A program made the translations under genes and the position numbers. The notes below the pieces were generated by a model. It worked only from the letters and a program-made list of their open reading frames with translations, made no database searches and was not told where the DNA came from. From contig CM068835.1 of NCBI GenBank assembly GCA_028554795.2, positions 29,142,311 through 29,206,310 on the forward strand: DNA of 64,000 nt. Reading direction: 5' to 3'. Each line of letters begins with the position of its first letter. The stretch's first letter is position 1. Source of the DNA: Sinohyriopsis cumingii. Taxonomy: Eukaryota > Mollusca > Bivalvia > Unionida > Unionidae. Of this stretch, positions 28,821 to 40,856 are shown one piece after another.

Positions 28821-30163
28821 ACCCCGCGAGTGGGATTTCCTTGTCTTGGTACAAACACCGACATAGGTTATTTTTCTCACTCAATGTTTTCCAAATAAGT
28901 TAAAATAACCCAGGACTTTCGCAATTTAGTTAACAAATTTAAACACAGTAGCATTAATCAGGTATTATTATTGCTTCTTACTCTACATAAAGGTCATCAG
29001 GTCTTGTATGTTTTTATGAAAACCTGAATAATTATTTAATTAGAATCTAGCTATATATGCAGTTCTTAGAAAAGGGTCATAGATCACGAAAAATGTTATA
29101 ATGGTTAAGTGTTGGAAGTAATGCGCAACGAGCGTTTCGAGCTGCGTGCTATTCTTGTTCAAAATACAGTACTGCGCATATATATACAGTGATTTTCAAG
29201 AACTACAGTGTAAAAGTGCTTAGTGAACGAAGGTTCAATTATTTGCAAACGTGTTCCACATTACCCACTGAATAAAGGTGACTTAGTTTTTCAACCTTTT
29301 AATAAATCAACGAAAACAAAGTATTCTTGTAAATGAAAAAAAGCAGTCTTCTTAATGAGATGAATTGTATACCAAATATGTACAGCTTATACAGTTATGG
29401 GGCATTTACTGCCCTGAAGGTTTCCCTTCAAATCTAATAAACTCCAGTAAGTGTAAAGAATTGTGAGACACATTCGGTTTCGATAGATTCTTCAGGTTCT
29501 AGTACAACTAACGATAGCTACTGCTCCTTTTTATACATTACGCCTACAATTTCATTTCCATTTTGCATGTATCGACGGAACTGAGGGTATTGAAAACTGC
29601 TGAAGAATCTTTGTTGATGACCGATGTCAATAGATTCATTCGATCCCGATACATGAAAATTGTGGATTCAACTAAACCCCTCTGCTTTTTTCATTGAATA
29701 TCGTGATATTCGCTTGTTTGTCAACTTCTGGAAAATATCAATTGGAATATGGATATGAATATCCCAGTAATAAAACTTCAGTTATTTTAAACAATTGGTT
29801 GCTGTTTCACTTGCTTTATTTTGCAGCCAATCTGCTGCACTTAAGCTTCCATTACAGTCCTTGTATTCGTTTTCTATTAAATTTATTTTAGAAACCGTTG
29901 TGCAACCTATACTGATAATTTTAAATTTCTATTTGAGCATGCTTAAGGACCCAATCCCTTTTTAAAACCGTTATGAGCTCGTTTCGATCCAAAGTTTCGC
30001 AAGCATTTTATTTAGTTTAACCCCAGCCTAGAACGTTTTAGGGAAAGCTAGAAAAGTGGGTCCAACAGTTCTTTAATTGTCATTCTCGTTTTCATTCTTT
30101 GGGCTCTTCCTATGGATGTTTTATTGTTGCTTTTACCGTTCTTGTTGCTACAGTTATTGTTGG

Positions 30164-30200
<37 letters not shown>

Positions 30201-30428
30201 CAGCCTTTATCATCAGCATTGTTTTCTTCTTCTTTTATTGTGACACGTATTGGAGTCGGCATTGTAACCGTTTATATGGACACATGTACCAATCCGTGGT
30301 TAAAATTCGTTAGATCGCTATTTCTGGCTAAAGATGACCAATATTTACATAATGAATTATGAAGACATCATTTAGTAATGTTGGAAAAATCCTAAATCAA
30401 ACGTTCGTTTGTTTATCGACGGAAACAG
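28821..30428. other. Intergenic with (ATC)n tract
   Basis: No gene is seen. A TCA/ATC trinucleotide repeat lies at about 30,160-30,200. Confidence 0.35.

Positions 30429-30429
<1 letters not shown>

Positions 30430-30510
<81 letters not shown>
30430..30510. repeat. (AT)n microsatellite
   Basis: About 40 AT units, 150 bp upstream of a SINE. Confidence 0.95.
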
Positions 30511-30512
<2 letters not shown>

Positions 30513-30657
30513 AAGAACTAGTAAAAGTATATCAACTTCTTTTTAAAGATAATATCTTACCTGATCCTGCACATAAATACCTGCAAATGCTTTTCTTAGA
30601 ACCAAGAGATTTCTAACCGTCTGTATTATGCTTTTAACAGTACAACAATAACTTTCC

Positions 30658-30912
30658 AGGACTCCAGGTGGCCGAGTGGTCAAAAGCGGTCTCCTTTATT
30701 GATCACGGCCATCTAACCTATGTCTGCGCGGGTTCGAGTCTCGGGCTCGGCTAATGTTTGTATGTGAGAAATCCTGAATGTATCGTTTCCCGTGGGTCGT
30801 GGTTATCGGGGTTTCCGGGTTCTTCCTCCACCAGTTATACTGCCCGCCATATATAGCCTAACCTACGCTGAGAAATGGCCTTAAACCCCAAGACAACAAA
30901 GCAACTACTACT
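30658..30912 (+). mobile_element. tRNA-derived SINE (Ser/Leu-type head)
   Basis: The head has an A box (GTGGCCGAGTGGTC) and a B box (GGGTTCGAGTC) separated by a long spacer, as in class II tRNAs (Ser/Leu). The body contains GGGTTCTTCCTCCACCA, GCCGCCATATATAGCC-like and AAATGGCCTTAAACCCC blocks, and the tail is rich in ACA/ACT triplets. The same head, body and tail occur in reverse at 55,154-55,405. A degenerate (A)CT(C)TTTCC flank is the only hint of a target duplication, so this copy is older than the one in the Polinton. Confidence 0.85.
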
Positions 30913-32690
30913 ACTCTTTCCCACTCAAAATTGCTTTCAAAACTACGTTAATAATTACTATCAAAACATTTTGGATCAGAAAGAAAACTAGTTTGTGGAT
31001 ATAAAAAATATTTTTGTGCTCCGTCTTTATAAAATTTAGTGCAAACAATGTCTTACCGCTAAACAATGTCTTAATCGTTCTTTCCAAAATATGTATACAT
31101 ACCTTTAAGAGACTAAAGGTCGAAACTTCACTGACGCGTCGTTTTCTGATACGTATATGAAATAACAGAACTAAAGATTGGAAGATGTATTATAAAATTT
31201 ACTTGACTAGTTTACTGACGTTCACTCAGCATCGCTAATATAACAGAATGGATTGTTTTCAATGAGCAAATGTATTCTCAACATTGTGAGCCTCTGAGTG
31301 ATTACGCACGTATCGCTTAATCGGCATTTACACCTGACACGCATTATTGGCTTAAACAAAACGCTTAGCAATTGAAGGGGAATTAACGATGTCAAAATAG
31401 CGATGTCCAAAACTCCTTTGAATAATTCACAACAGTTTTAAAATAATATTATAGTACAAGCAATAAGTACTTTCTATTTCCACTGAACACTCCAAACAAA
31501 TGTTAGTCCTGTCAAAAAATATCTAAGTACAACATAAAACACTTCTGCATGCTCACAACAGGAAGACAAGAAATGAGAATGACTCCAAGATAGGCGTGAA
31601 AGTGATTGCCTTATATACACCTTCTTTTACAACCATATTTCACAACAAATCCTATGTGAAAGATATTACAACTCAATTTGCCTCGACATTGCCTATTCAT
31701 GTGACGTAGCCCAATCAATGGGAAGTTACTGAATTTTTCTAGAACCACCCAAGCCCCATCAGCCAATGAGAAATTAACCCAAGGTCGTCATTAAGTCTTA
31801 TAATTATGATTATTATTAGTAACTGTCAAAACCTACATAAGCATCTATTTATAGAACTAATGTAATTTTACGCTGAATAAAAATGACAGAATTTAGAAAA
31901 AATCATATACAAAGAGTCACGCAATATATAGATATACATAATAATGTAAATATATTTTCTGACACCATAATAAAATGAAGGCAAATATTGATAAAAACAA
32001 GTCTTCTTGTAGATATAAGGAAATAAAACATGATCCAACAAATATCCTCTTTCGGGAGATCTTTAAAAGAAACCAATATGGTTCATCTGATACTCGAAAC
32101 ATACGTCTGAAGAGACTAATAAAAATATTTTCCCTTATTATCAATAACACAATAATCTCAATACTACACAATAATCTCATTACTACACAATACGTTATAA
32201 CATACATAAGCTCTTAGAATTTGTTCAATATATCCCCCCCCATTGTTCTCCAATCAATCGATCTGATCTTGACCATCTAAAAGAAAAGCCATCATCACAT
32301 TTTGTCCTAGTGGGTAATATTTCAGTGACCACCATGTGATTTGGGGCTACAAATATATCAACGAGAGAGGAATGGAATACAGGACATTGTGTCAAAATAG
32401 TTTTTATCTGTTTAATGACCGGTCGCATCCTTACATGCATCTTGCCGTAGGATTCTTCTCATCTATAGATATGAACACGTGCTATCCATCTTTCTCTTGA
32501 ACTTCATTTAGGAAGTCAGTTACGACATCTGTGGTAGAGACTCCTTTCTAATATGTCTAAGAAGTAATACACAGCAACTTCTAGTGAACGCCAGAGATGG
32601 AAATTCAATAGGACAGACTTGGATAAAGTTCAGTTAAAGTCTCATATGTGAATCATATTTGTCACCTTATCGTTTCGAAATTTCAGTAGA
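30913..32690. other. Intergenic, nothing recognised
   Basis: AT-rich sequence with chance frames on both strands. Confidence 0.35.
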
Positions 32691-32699
32691 TCCAATTCT

Positions 32700-33560
32700 T
32701 TTATTTACTATTCTTCTTCAGAACATTACTTAAAATACACTACAAGAATCTGTAGCAATTATTAAACGTGTCAGCAAACCATGGTTTGGTGATTCTTGCA
32801 TGGACGCTATCTAGGAAATAGAAAAGGGCTTCTGTGATTCCTATGTTAATACAACGGCTGAAGGTCAAACTAAATTCACACTGAACTAAAGGCCGACGTA
32901 CAATCCGTGAGAGCAGGAGAAAAGCACATAGATCTTATGTATCGATGTTAATCTTTTTTCCTTTATCAAATCAGCATGTCAAGTAAAATATGGAAAAGCT
33001 TTGGCCAAAATAACAGCTAGGTCCAACATTCAAACAAATCTGATAAAATTCGGGAAATTTCAAACAATTCAGCGAAAACATTAAACAACAATTATTGACC
33101 TGAGAACTATTCTGAAAATCCAGTAGTAAAAGAAATCAAAATAAAAACGGATATAAAGATTCCTTGAATTTCAAATTAGTTGCCACTAAAGATTACAAAA
33201 TGCTTTTCAATCTCAGACAGCGCGAAGACACCTTGATGGCGCCCATGACACTTTAGAAAGGACCAGGTAATATCTATAGCCATCTTCAAACATCTATCTG
33301 ATACAGGTCTTAATACGCTGCAAAATATTGTCAATACAATATGGAAAATGTATAATTTCCGCCATCGTGACAAGAATCAGCATTGATACCAGTACTAAAA
33401 CAAGAAAAGAACAATACCAACCCTTTCAGCAATCATCCCATAGCAGTAACTATCTATATCTACAAAATTATGTAACGAATAATAAATCACAGAGCCCAAG
33501 AAGCTACTATCAGTCCTTTAATGTGATATGCTGACATTCCAGCCCCCAAATCGGGCCTGC
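32700..33560 (+). mobile_element. Decayed LINE, linker and start of RT domain
   Basis: Plus-strand phrases include ISKPWFGDSCMDAI near 32,770 (the KPWF-D-C motif after the endonuclease domain of Jockey/CR1-type LINEs). Further along, near 33,390-33,480, comes a stretch resembling NPSSYRPIA-TS-CKIMERIINHR (here SNHPIAV..YIYKIM.RIINH), which opens the reverse transcriptase. Stops and frameshifts are frequent. The copy is old and incomplete. Confidence 0.5.
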
Positions 33561-36190
33561 ATCTCGTTCTTGGAGTCTTGGAGAAATTACTGGAACAGAC
33601 AAACGCAATTTTGCCCTTAGCTAGGCCAAAACACGTAAAAGACTGGTCTTCACGTACTACATTATCCATGTCAAGTACGTAGAGGCCATCGATCAGATCG
33701 TCCCATGCCGCCTGCTTCCTCCATCGGATTCCTAAGCGCTACGCCAAAGAAGACGGTCCAGGAATTGTTGCTCTCTACAAAGGCCTAATGATTTGCCAGG
33801 ATTACCGGGCCATAAAAGTGGCTGTAACACAAAAAATTAATCAGGTGGGAAGATTTCGCAGCATTGAAACGACGCTGCCTTTGTCCCTCATATAACGTTT
33901 ACCAACGACAGCGCAGATTGCGTGAACGCCTGGGCGCAGAACACTTGGCGGTAGGGACCGCAAACAGACAAATGCCAGATAGGAGACAATGTGGTTGGCT
34001 GCAATTGTACCCGTATGGTAGGCCAAAGAAATACCAACTGAAGTGTAGTGTATCGTTCAGGAGGTCATAGGCCAATAAATACCGTGGACAACAGCCTCTA
34101 CATTCACAATGCTAACAGATACGGTCCGATGGTTCTGACCACAATTATCCGATTCTGTTCCTTAGAGATCATCCTATTCACATACAGAGACCCCATGCGT
34201 CTCCCCAGTCAAATGATATAGAAGCGCATCCAAGAACACAATATCAACGTTGTAGTTGTGTGATTTCACGAACGTAAGTCGCAGAACCGGTCAAAGCCAT
34301 AAGAGAGTAGGTTAGAGGAATACTATTTGTTAAGGTCGACTGAGCCAGGCAAAAAGTGGTTGCCCTGGGCAACACATTTTTCCCATAGTTACTATACAAG
34401 GGCTGTTTCATAGACCGCGTTTTATAACTCTAGCGAACACACTAAATACAACTGCTTGATTGCCTGCAGGCACTACCAGAAGGTAATTACACACCGTCTC
34501 TCGTCCGGTCGTTTCGAATGGTGCCGCGAGGATATCATACAAAAATACATTGAAGACAACTACCCACAAGCGTATGTTTACGAGTAGATGCTTGCTGCAC
34601 AAATGCAAGTTGAAGAGGACAGCAGCTTGAACATTGACGGCTGTGCTTGTTCGATATCAAAACGTCTGGGGAAGGTACTCTTTACAACCAAAGACAAGTG
34701 TGCAGTTATCAACAGCGAACACTGTGTTATAAAGCCTCAAGAATTCGTACCGGGGGGGTGGGGGGTGGGGTCCTCCTGGTACATATCAAGCCGACACAGT
34801 TGTTCTTCGATTTGTTGATCCAAATCTACTACGAATACAAGAGTATTCTCACAGACGCCGACTCCAACAGCTGCTATATCTAAGCTATATCTTAGCCGTT
34901 TCTCTAAAAAGCAAAAGCGAGAGAGCTGCGGCAACGAACAGTATTTTTGCCCAAGCATCACAATGAGACCCAGTCAGCAAACTATGGACAGACAGCGGGA
35001 CTGGGTTCACTTTCCACCTCTTTACGTTGCTAATGAGAGTGAAAGGCTGTAGCTACGTCTTGGGAGAGTCATTAATCATGTCCTGCTTGTGCGGAGTGAT
35101 TTTTTTCACCTCACTTCCCTATCCGTGTTCAAGCACGGGAGTGGGGCGGGGGAGATACCGGCGAAAACGACTAGGTTGACGCCCTCCCCAAAATCACTGA
35201 GGTGTATAACTTCCTAATGACGATTATAAGATACTAGTTTCCTAGTAAGTAATATTTACTTGTATAACATAAGACCTTGCAATAAGTCGTATAAGGTACT
35301 AGTTGTTAAGTACTAAATATTACTGAGTAGTACAATCTTGCTATCGTTTTGTGGTATCTTAAGGTCATTTATTTTGATTGATGGTATATAGTCTTTCAAA
35401 TTACTCCACCTTCACATATAAGTAAGTCACACCGGAGAATTTGCAAACTCTTGAACTGCATTCTTTTGAACCAGTGTGGTAAGAGGAAAGTAAGTCCTAA
35501 ATGCGATGAGATTCAAACGAGTCGAACGCATCACCAAACTCGTGCCGGAACTTGGACAACGTTCTCCACATAGTGCGGCACCAGATCATGGCATTCTTTA
35601 CATTGCTCCAGTAAAAGGTCTATTTTTGCTTCCTGGCAATCACAGTATTGTTACTGAACGGTATTTTATCATTAGTCACATACCAATTTATTGTCTGCAT
35701 AAACCTAGTACCATCTCGTATTACAATCAAGCAAATCCTCATATTGTATCTCAAGCATATATTTTCTACCATCGAGCAAAATGCTGATACATCGTAGCCG
35801 TTGCTTTAGGTTAAACACCGGAATGGTGATTTGTTGCGGTGGAATCGGCATTATACAGTCATTGACCTCGATGCTTGTCCTCAGCACTGTATTGGTTCAC
35901 ACAATGTTTTGTTTTGCTATATACACAGCAGTCGAAACGACAAGCACGATGTGGAAATATTAATATCTAGCAGGTACAAGCATTAAGAACAACCTTATTG
36001 CCTACTGGCCGAAGAATGCTTGAGCAATGTTGTTTCTGCCAATGTCGTTTCGATGACGGTAAGGTAACATTATTGTATGAATAACTCCTGCATGTATGTA
36101 TGTATATATGTATGTATGTATGTACTTGGCTCGAAAAGTAGATAAACTCCTCAAGTCAATGTGGACTCTGGGAACTATACCAATGGAATA
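33561..36190. other. Decayed repeat-like stretch, unassigned
   Basis: Composition is more GC-rich than the flanks, and short frames look coding-derived (34,588-34,883 and 35,506-35,787, for example). I could not match any to a family. A TATG microsatellite lies at about 36,092-36,123. Confidence 0.3.
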
Positions 36191-36194
36191 AAAG

Positions 36195-37240
36195 GATGCA
36201 TTGATTGTCCACTAGTACAAGCTGAAAGGCAACAAACAATCCTGCGACAACCACTCGGCATCTCCTTTTCGTAAATAACCGGCAAAATCCTCACCAGAAA
36301 GACCATGACAAAATCTAGTTGCCCAGAGAAATCCGTCGTAGCAGCTCAGCAACACCATGTGAGTCATCTGAATCATTCCCAGTCACCAATGGAGTCAAGC
36401 AAGGCTGAATGTTGGTCCCAACCTTCAACAGTATGATGTTTTCTGCCATGCCTTCAGTAAATATGACAAAGGATCAAGATAAGGTACTAAATTGGTGACA
36501 AGCTTTTCATCATGAAGAGTCTACGGGCGAAGACGAAGTTACAGGAGTGACTGTTCGTGATCTCGTTTTCTGACGAGTGTTCCCTGAATGCCAAATCCTA
36601 GTATGATATGCAACAGAGCAGACATCATTCCTCTGCAGATTGCGTGACCATTTACGTCTTACATTTAGCCTCAAGACGACAGCAGTGATACACCATCCTG
36701 AACCAGGAAAGCCCTACGTTGAGCCCACTATCATTGTGAATGGCAAACCCTCCTGGCATTGGACAAGTTCACCGCTCTCGGGAGTGCACTGTCATGTGCA
36801 GTGAACATCGATGACGAGACCAACGTTAAAACTGCCAAAGCAAGTGTGGCCTTCGGCAGTCTACGCTCAAATATACGAGGGAGCAGATGCATCAGTCTGC
36901 GAACATAACTGAAGATATATAAAGCTGTATGTTTTTGAAAATGCTGTACCTGGACTATATACAGACACCACTCCAAAATGTTTAATCATTTTTACACGAG
37001 CTTCACAAAGGAAACGATCTCATGGTGGTTAAAAGAAATGACTCAAAGACTCAATGGAGTCCTCCTTGAAACACTTCAACATTGACCCTGAGACTCTAAA
37101 AGATCTACACAAAGATCGTTCCACCTTGTGTGGTCTCATCCGTACTGGAGCTACCGACTACGAGCTGAGGAGAATTACAGAGACAGTTCAGAATCGCCAG
37201 CAGCTAAAATCTCGGATACACAGCAATTAAACTGTTGTTC
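36195..37240 (+). mobile_element. Decayed LINE (RT and C-terminal part)
   Basis: In broken plus-strand frames: KGNKQSCDNH followed by ITGKILTRK (RT domain 1, cf. CSDHRGISLLSIAGKIL) near 36,225-36,300, FPVTNGVKQG near 36,380, HPEPGKPYVEPTIIVNGK-like text near 36,690, and ASVAFG(S/R)LR near 36,850. Near 37,040-37,190 it reads SLKHFNIDPETLKDL, STWCGLIRTGATDYELRR. These are hallmarks of an abundant RTE-like animal LINE ORF. Numerous stops and shifts and internal losses (the YADD box is not visible) show an old dead copy. Confidence 0.6.
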
Positions 37241-39215
37241 AAGCAACCCCAAGCAGCTTCTCCTATATAATGGGCTACATATAGTTCAGAGCACAATTTG
37301 GACTGATTAGCCACTCAAACGGAGCCTGGTACTGATATAATGGTCATGTGAAGCTCGACGGATGAACAAGAAAACATATCAGAGAGAGAGAGAGAGAGGT
37401 GATAGTTGGCTGTCTGTGTAACATTGCTTAACGCCTTCTTCACTGAAATCGTCCCAGACTCTCGATCTGCCAGATACGACTGTCTGGTTCAAAGTGACAA
37501 AACCGTACCAGACAATGACGGTAACGTTTAATATTCTCTCGCTTTAAACGTTTCATGTAACGCATACAACTTGGCAATAGCTTGTTGAAAAGAAACATTT
37601 TTTCCACATTTAAATGACGCTTATATTATTGACAGGGACCACGATAAACACGAATACCGTCATGAAATACGAGCGATAGATATGAAATTATGAAACTGTT
37701 GTTTCTAGATCAACTAACATTGTCTCTTACAATATATTTAATAGTCGGTGCCATATTTTGGAGGAGTGTAAATGCCAGTTGTCTTCGTGCTATACACAAT
37801 TTATGCATGATTTTGACAAATTTCAGTATGTAGCTTGCGTACGATACCTGTAATTGAAATATCTCTGACAGCTAAAATGGATTGTAATATTTCTTTTTCC
37901 AAAAAAATGTTGTGCGAAATAAACTTTAATAATACTACAAAGAAGTTTTAATAAAACGTCTCTGATTATTTATAACTTACACACAAACGTCACGAAATAT
38001 AAACTCCTGATTTCGCCAAACGGGCTATGTTGAAAGTAAATCGTTGTCGTGACTCCATATTCGAATTCAGTAGACCACTTTTATTTTTATTTTTTTCTCC
38101 TTGCAGTTGTATTTTAATACTAATGTCAATAATAATAATAATAATAATAATAACAATAATAATCTGTCTGTTAATTATTAGAAAAAATAAGTTGGACCAT
38201 ACAATATTGCCTTAAAACGCGCAAGCATGCAATCCACATACCGACAAACAGCAGCGGCCTTAGCAAACGCGGGGCCCGATTTGGATCATTTTGGCGGGGT
38301 CCCCTGGATTTATGCGCGGGGCCCAATGTGAGCACGGCATTTGGAAATAAACTTTTAAACAAGTTTTATATCGTATTGAACATAAACTTTTCTTCCATCG
38401 CTTTAAAAAGTTACATTCTCTCTACAGATATTGTTTTCAAATTACTAACGGGCGGGGCCCCTGTGAGCGCGGATTTGAAATAAACTTTTAAACAAGTTTT
38501 ATATCGTATTGAACTTAAAGTTTTCTTCCATCGCTTCAAAATTACTTTCTCTCTATATATTTTTAAGAATTAATAACGCGCGGGGCCCATCTGAGCGTGG
38601 AGAAACCCTTAACGCAACTCTGATATTGAACAAATTTAGGCATTAATGTGCACCTATTTACAAACACAATAAATAAAAATAATTTTATCGAAAAATTTAC
38701 CTCGAGCTCTTGAAAGTGCGTCTCCATCTTATTGATAGATCCAGATGTTGAGTTTTCGGGCCTTATCTATCATAATTCCATAACAACCATATCCTGGTAG
38801 ATTCAGTCCTAAGCCGGATACCAGTTATTGTCTCGGCCATTCGGACTAGAAACTGAACGTGAGAGAGAAAATGGGACACAAAAGTGAACTCTCTGCATAT
38901 TTTAGCTATGTCCGGGTTGGACGCTATGAAATAGACAATACGAGAAAATTTATTCTGGGATGCAGATTTCAGCATCGAAAAAAATTGAATAATATTGATT
39001 CGTCGTCCTGAAATTTAAAACAAATAAACTGACGATAAAATGAGGGGCAGTATTAAATGACCTGTCAATCGCACTTTGCTGCCGGATGCAGACGTTAGTT
39101 GACTAGACTCTGACCTCGCATCTACTTAGTGGACGCCTAACAGGCTCAGAAATTGCATAGATGTATACATGAAATGGTTACATACTAAAACATTAAGTAA
39201 GATGTCTTATAGTAG
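37241..39215. other. Host flank left of the Polinton
   Basis: Contains a short (GA)n at about 37,380-37,398, an (AAT)n at about 38,127-38,163 and the tandem repeat described separately. No gene is recognised. Confidence 0.4.
38270..38610. repeat. Tandem repeat with CGGGGCCC core, unit about 125-130 bp
   Basis: Two full units and partial flanking ones begin with a GCGGGGCCC core followed by TGTGAGC-CGG. They then share AATAAACTTTTAAACAAGTT, ATATCGTATTGAAC, TTTTCTTCCATCGCTT and a TTACTTTCTCTCTA block. The GC-rich core alternates with an AT-rich body. Confidence 0.75.
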
Positions 39216-39221
39216 TTGTTA
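39216..39221. repeat. Target-site duplication, left
   Basis: TTGTTA directly precedes the AGCAGCAGGG terminus and recurs right after the other end at 59,348-59,353. Confidence 0.8.
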
Positions 39222-39241
39222 AGCAGCAGGGAGGGTGAACA

Positions 39242-39354
39242 GACCACTTAAGGGAGTGGTCACCCTTGTGTTTGGACCCAAAAAAATAGTGACCCCTCAT
39301 AGAGGTCAATACCACGTCTACGATTATTGTTTGTCCCAAACAGAATTGTAGACG
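39242..39354. promoter_or_regulatory. Three consecutive hairpins at the element tip
   Basis: Hairpin 1 at 39,242-39,261 has a 7-bp stem GACCACT/AGTGGTC. Hairpin 2 at 39,290-39,308 has an 8-bp stem with one mismatch (TGACCCCT/AGAGGTCA). Hairpin 3 at 39,315-39,354 has a stem of about 18 bp (CGTCTAC...GTAGACG) and a 3-base loop. The same set lies in mirror image at the right end (about 59,216-59,328). Role unknown; protein-primed replication origins or integrase recognition are plausible uses. Confidence 0.6.
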
Positions 39355-39369
39355 GGCCCTCCCTGCTGC

Positions 39370-39713
39370 TCAATAATCCTGGGAATCTTCATCTGAATCC
39401 TGGGAATCATCTGAATCCTGGGAATTTGTTCTATGTTTCAAGTAATATTCAAGTTCTGATGGTGGTTTTTCTATTTTTGGATTTATGTTATTTCTTTTTC
39501 TGTAATATATTATTAAACTTCTGTATCGATCTCCACCGCAATTTTTGCAAATCTGATATAATCCTCTAACGCCGTTGTTACAACCAACACAACTTCGTGG
39601 ACCAGCATGAGGGTTTTTCTTTATAAGATAATTATGTTTTTTACAATATTCTCCACGACATTTTTATCACATTTGTTAGTGGTTCCTTGACGCAACCACG
39701 CACAGTTGTTCAT
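39370..39713 (-). pseudogene. Cys-rich zinc-binding-like protein, left TIR copy (fossil)
   Basis: The gene starts at MNNCAWLRQG and has regularly placed Cys/His: C-x10-C-x3-C-x4-C-x2-H, then two CxxC-type pairs further on, a basic middle (YYRKRNN) and an acidic C-terminal tail built of QDSDDS repeats. It fills most of the TIR and reads toward the terminus. An interior paralogue lies at 52,635-52,877. The copy looks broken, about once. It is not a known Polinton core gene, and I can offer no function beyond probable zinc and nucleic-acid binding. Confidence 0.55.
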
Positions 39714-39793
39714 TATATTAATGATATCTATTTAATTTTATCATCACCCCTCTCTGCTGCTATATTAATTAAAAAATTGTTATTTTAAAAATA

Positions 39794-40828
39794 ATGGTAC
39801 ATCCAGAATTTCATACTGCAAGAATAGCACGAGAACGATTAGAAGCAATCAAAAAATTTCTTCCCGTGCGAGATTCATTTAGAAAAAATCTACAAGCGCA
39901 ACAAGAAGCACAAGTTGAGTACGAAGAAGACACTAAAAAGCTGTTTAAGCCCGTCACTGCAGCTACTGAACAAGTTACAACAGTCATCAAAGAGGATCTT
40001 CTTCCGGTATCAAAACAAACAGCAGAACAAACCGAAAAAATAGCAAGAAGAACTAAACAAACAAAGAAGATTTTACGAGATCTTCCACCTGGCATAGCCA
40101 TGGAAATAGCTGCGGCTCAGCCTCCACCTCTTGGTGAGGAAATACTTGAAGAAATTGGAAAACTTCGTGCTGAAGTCGCCGACGTGCAAAAAGAACGTAA
40201 ACCCGAACTAATAGAAAAAAACGCAGATTTGATTGCAAAATTTAGGGAAGGATTTGCTGAAGAAATTAGAAATACTAAAGAAGAACAATTACCCGAGGTA
40301 ATATTAAATAGCATATTTAATAAATCTAGTATTTTAGAACCCCAACATGAAAAAATGAGTGATGATAAACTTATTAAATATATATATCGCGTATATTACA
40401 ACAAAAGACAAGCTAGAGGTCGAGAATATGAAATTATTAAAGAAGAAGTAGAAAAACTTAGAGGGAGACTGAAACAACAAGGACAACTCTCCCAGCATCA
40501 GCTTCCTCCACCAATGCGACAAATAGAACAACAACAATCTTCTCATTCACCGGTGATGTCGAAAATTAAAGAAATTTTTGGAATGACACCATCTAAGAAA
40601 TCAGACGAAGGAGCTACTGGCAGTGGTCTGGGAAATAATTTTATTTGTCCTGATAATATCATTAATGATGTGTCACGGTTAGAGGTTCTTATAGGAGGAA
40701 AACGTGCCGGAAATAATTCACCAGAAATAATTAATGAAGCATCTGATATTTGTCGGCGATTATTTCAAGGTGGTATCATGGATATCGGCGTTTACCGAGA
40801 ACTTATCGATGAACTTGTTGATGACTAG
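39794..40828 (+). CDS. Coiled-coil virion-block protein (Polinton hypothetical)
   Basis: This is a 344-residue open frame, the first plus-strand gene after the left TIR. The N-terminal 120 residues are rich in Glu/Lys/Gln/Thr and look helical (RERLEAIKKFLPVRDSFRKN, ATEQVTTVIKEDLLP). A Pro-rich turn and another helical stretch follow, then a Gln-rich linker (about 230-255) and a conserved-looking C-terminus, NNSPEIINEASDICRRLFQG followed by YRELIDEL. Proteins with this C-terminal block occur beside the capsid genes in invertebrate Polintons (family memory), but no function is established. The frame looks whole. No signal peptide or membrane segment is present. Confidence 0.75.
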   Translation: MVHPEFHTARIARERLEAIKKFLPVRDSFRKNLQAQQEAQVEYEEDTKKLFKPVTAATEQVTTVIKEDLLPVSKQTAEQTEKIARRTKQTKKILRDLPPGIAMEIAAAQPPPLGEEILEEIGKLRAEVADVQKERKPELIEKNADLIAKFREGFAEEIRNTKEEQLPEVILNSIFNKSSILEPQHEKMSDDKLIKYIYRVYYNKRQARGREYEIIKEEVEKLRGRLKQQGQLSQHQLPPPMRQIEQQQSSHSPVMSKIKEIFGMTPSKKSDEGATGSGLGNNFICPDNIINDVSRLEVLIGGKRAGNNSPEIINEASDICRRLFQGGIMDIGVYRELIDELVDD

Positions 40829-40856
40829 TTGTTAAATAAATGGTAAATTAAAAAAG

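Larger units (their letters stand above)
39222..39761. repeat. Left terminal inverted repeat of the Polinton
   Basis: It starts AGCAGCAGGGAGGGTGAACA and ends at an inverted, slightly altered copy of its own tip (CCCCTCTCTGCTGCT). The reverse complement appears at 58,811-59,348 with only a few differences. The outer 150 bp is non-coding and hairpin-rich; the rest holds a Cys-rich gene copy on the minus strand. Confidence 0.9.

Noticed and set aside
30658-30740. A functional tRNA-Ser/Leu gene
   Set aside because: The head continues into a SINE body and tail shared with 55,154-55,405, and stems are imperfect.
33841-34070. Possible Tc1/mariner transposase remnant
   Set aside because: A few phrases looked similar, but I could not find the DDE spacing or inverted repeats, so I left the stretch unassigned.
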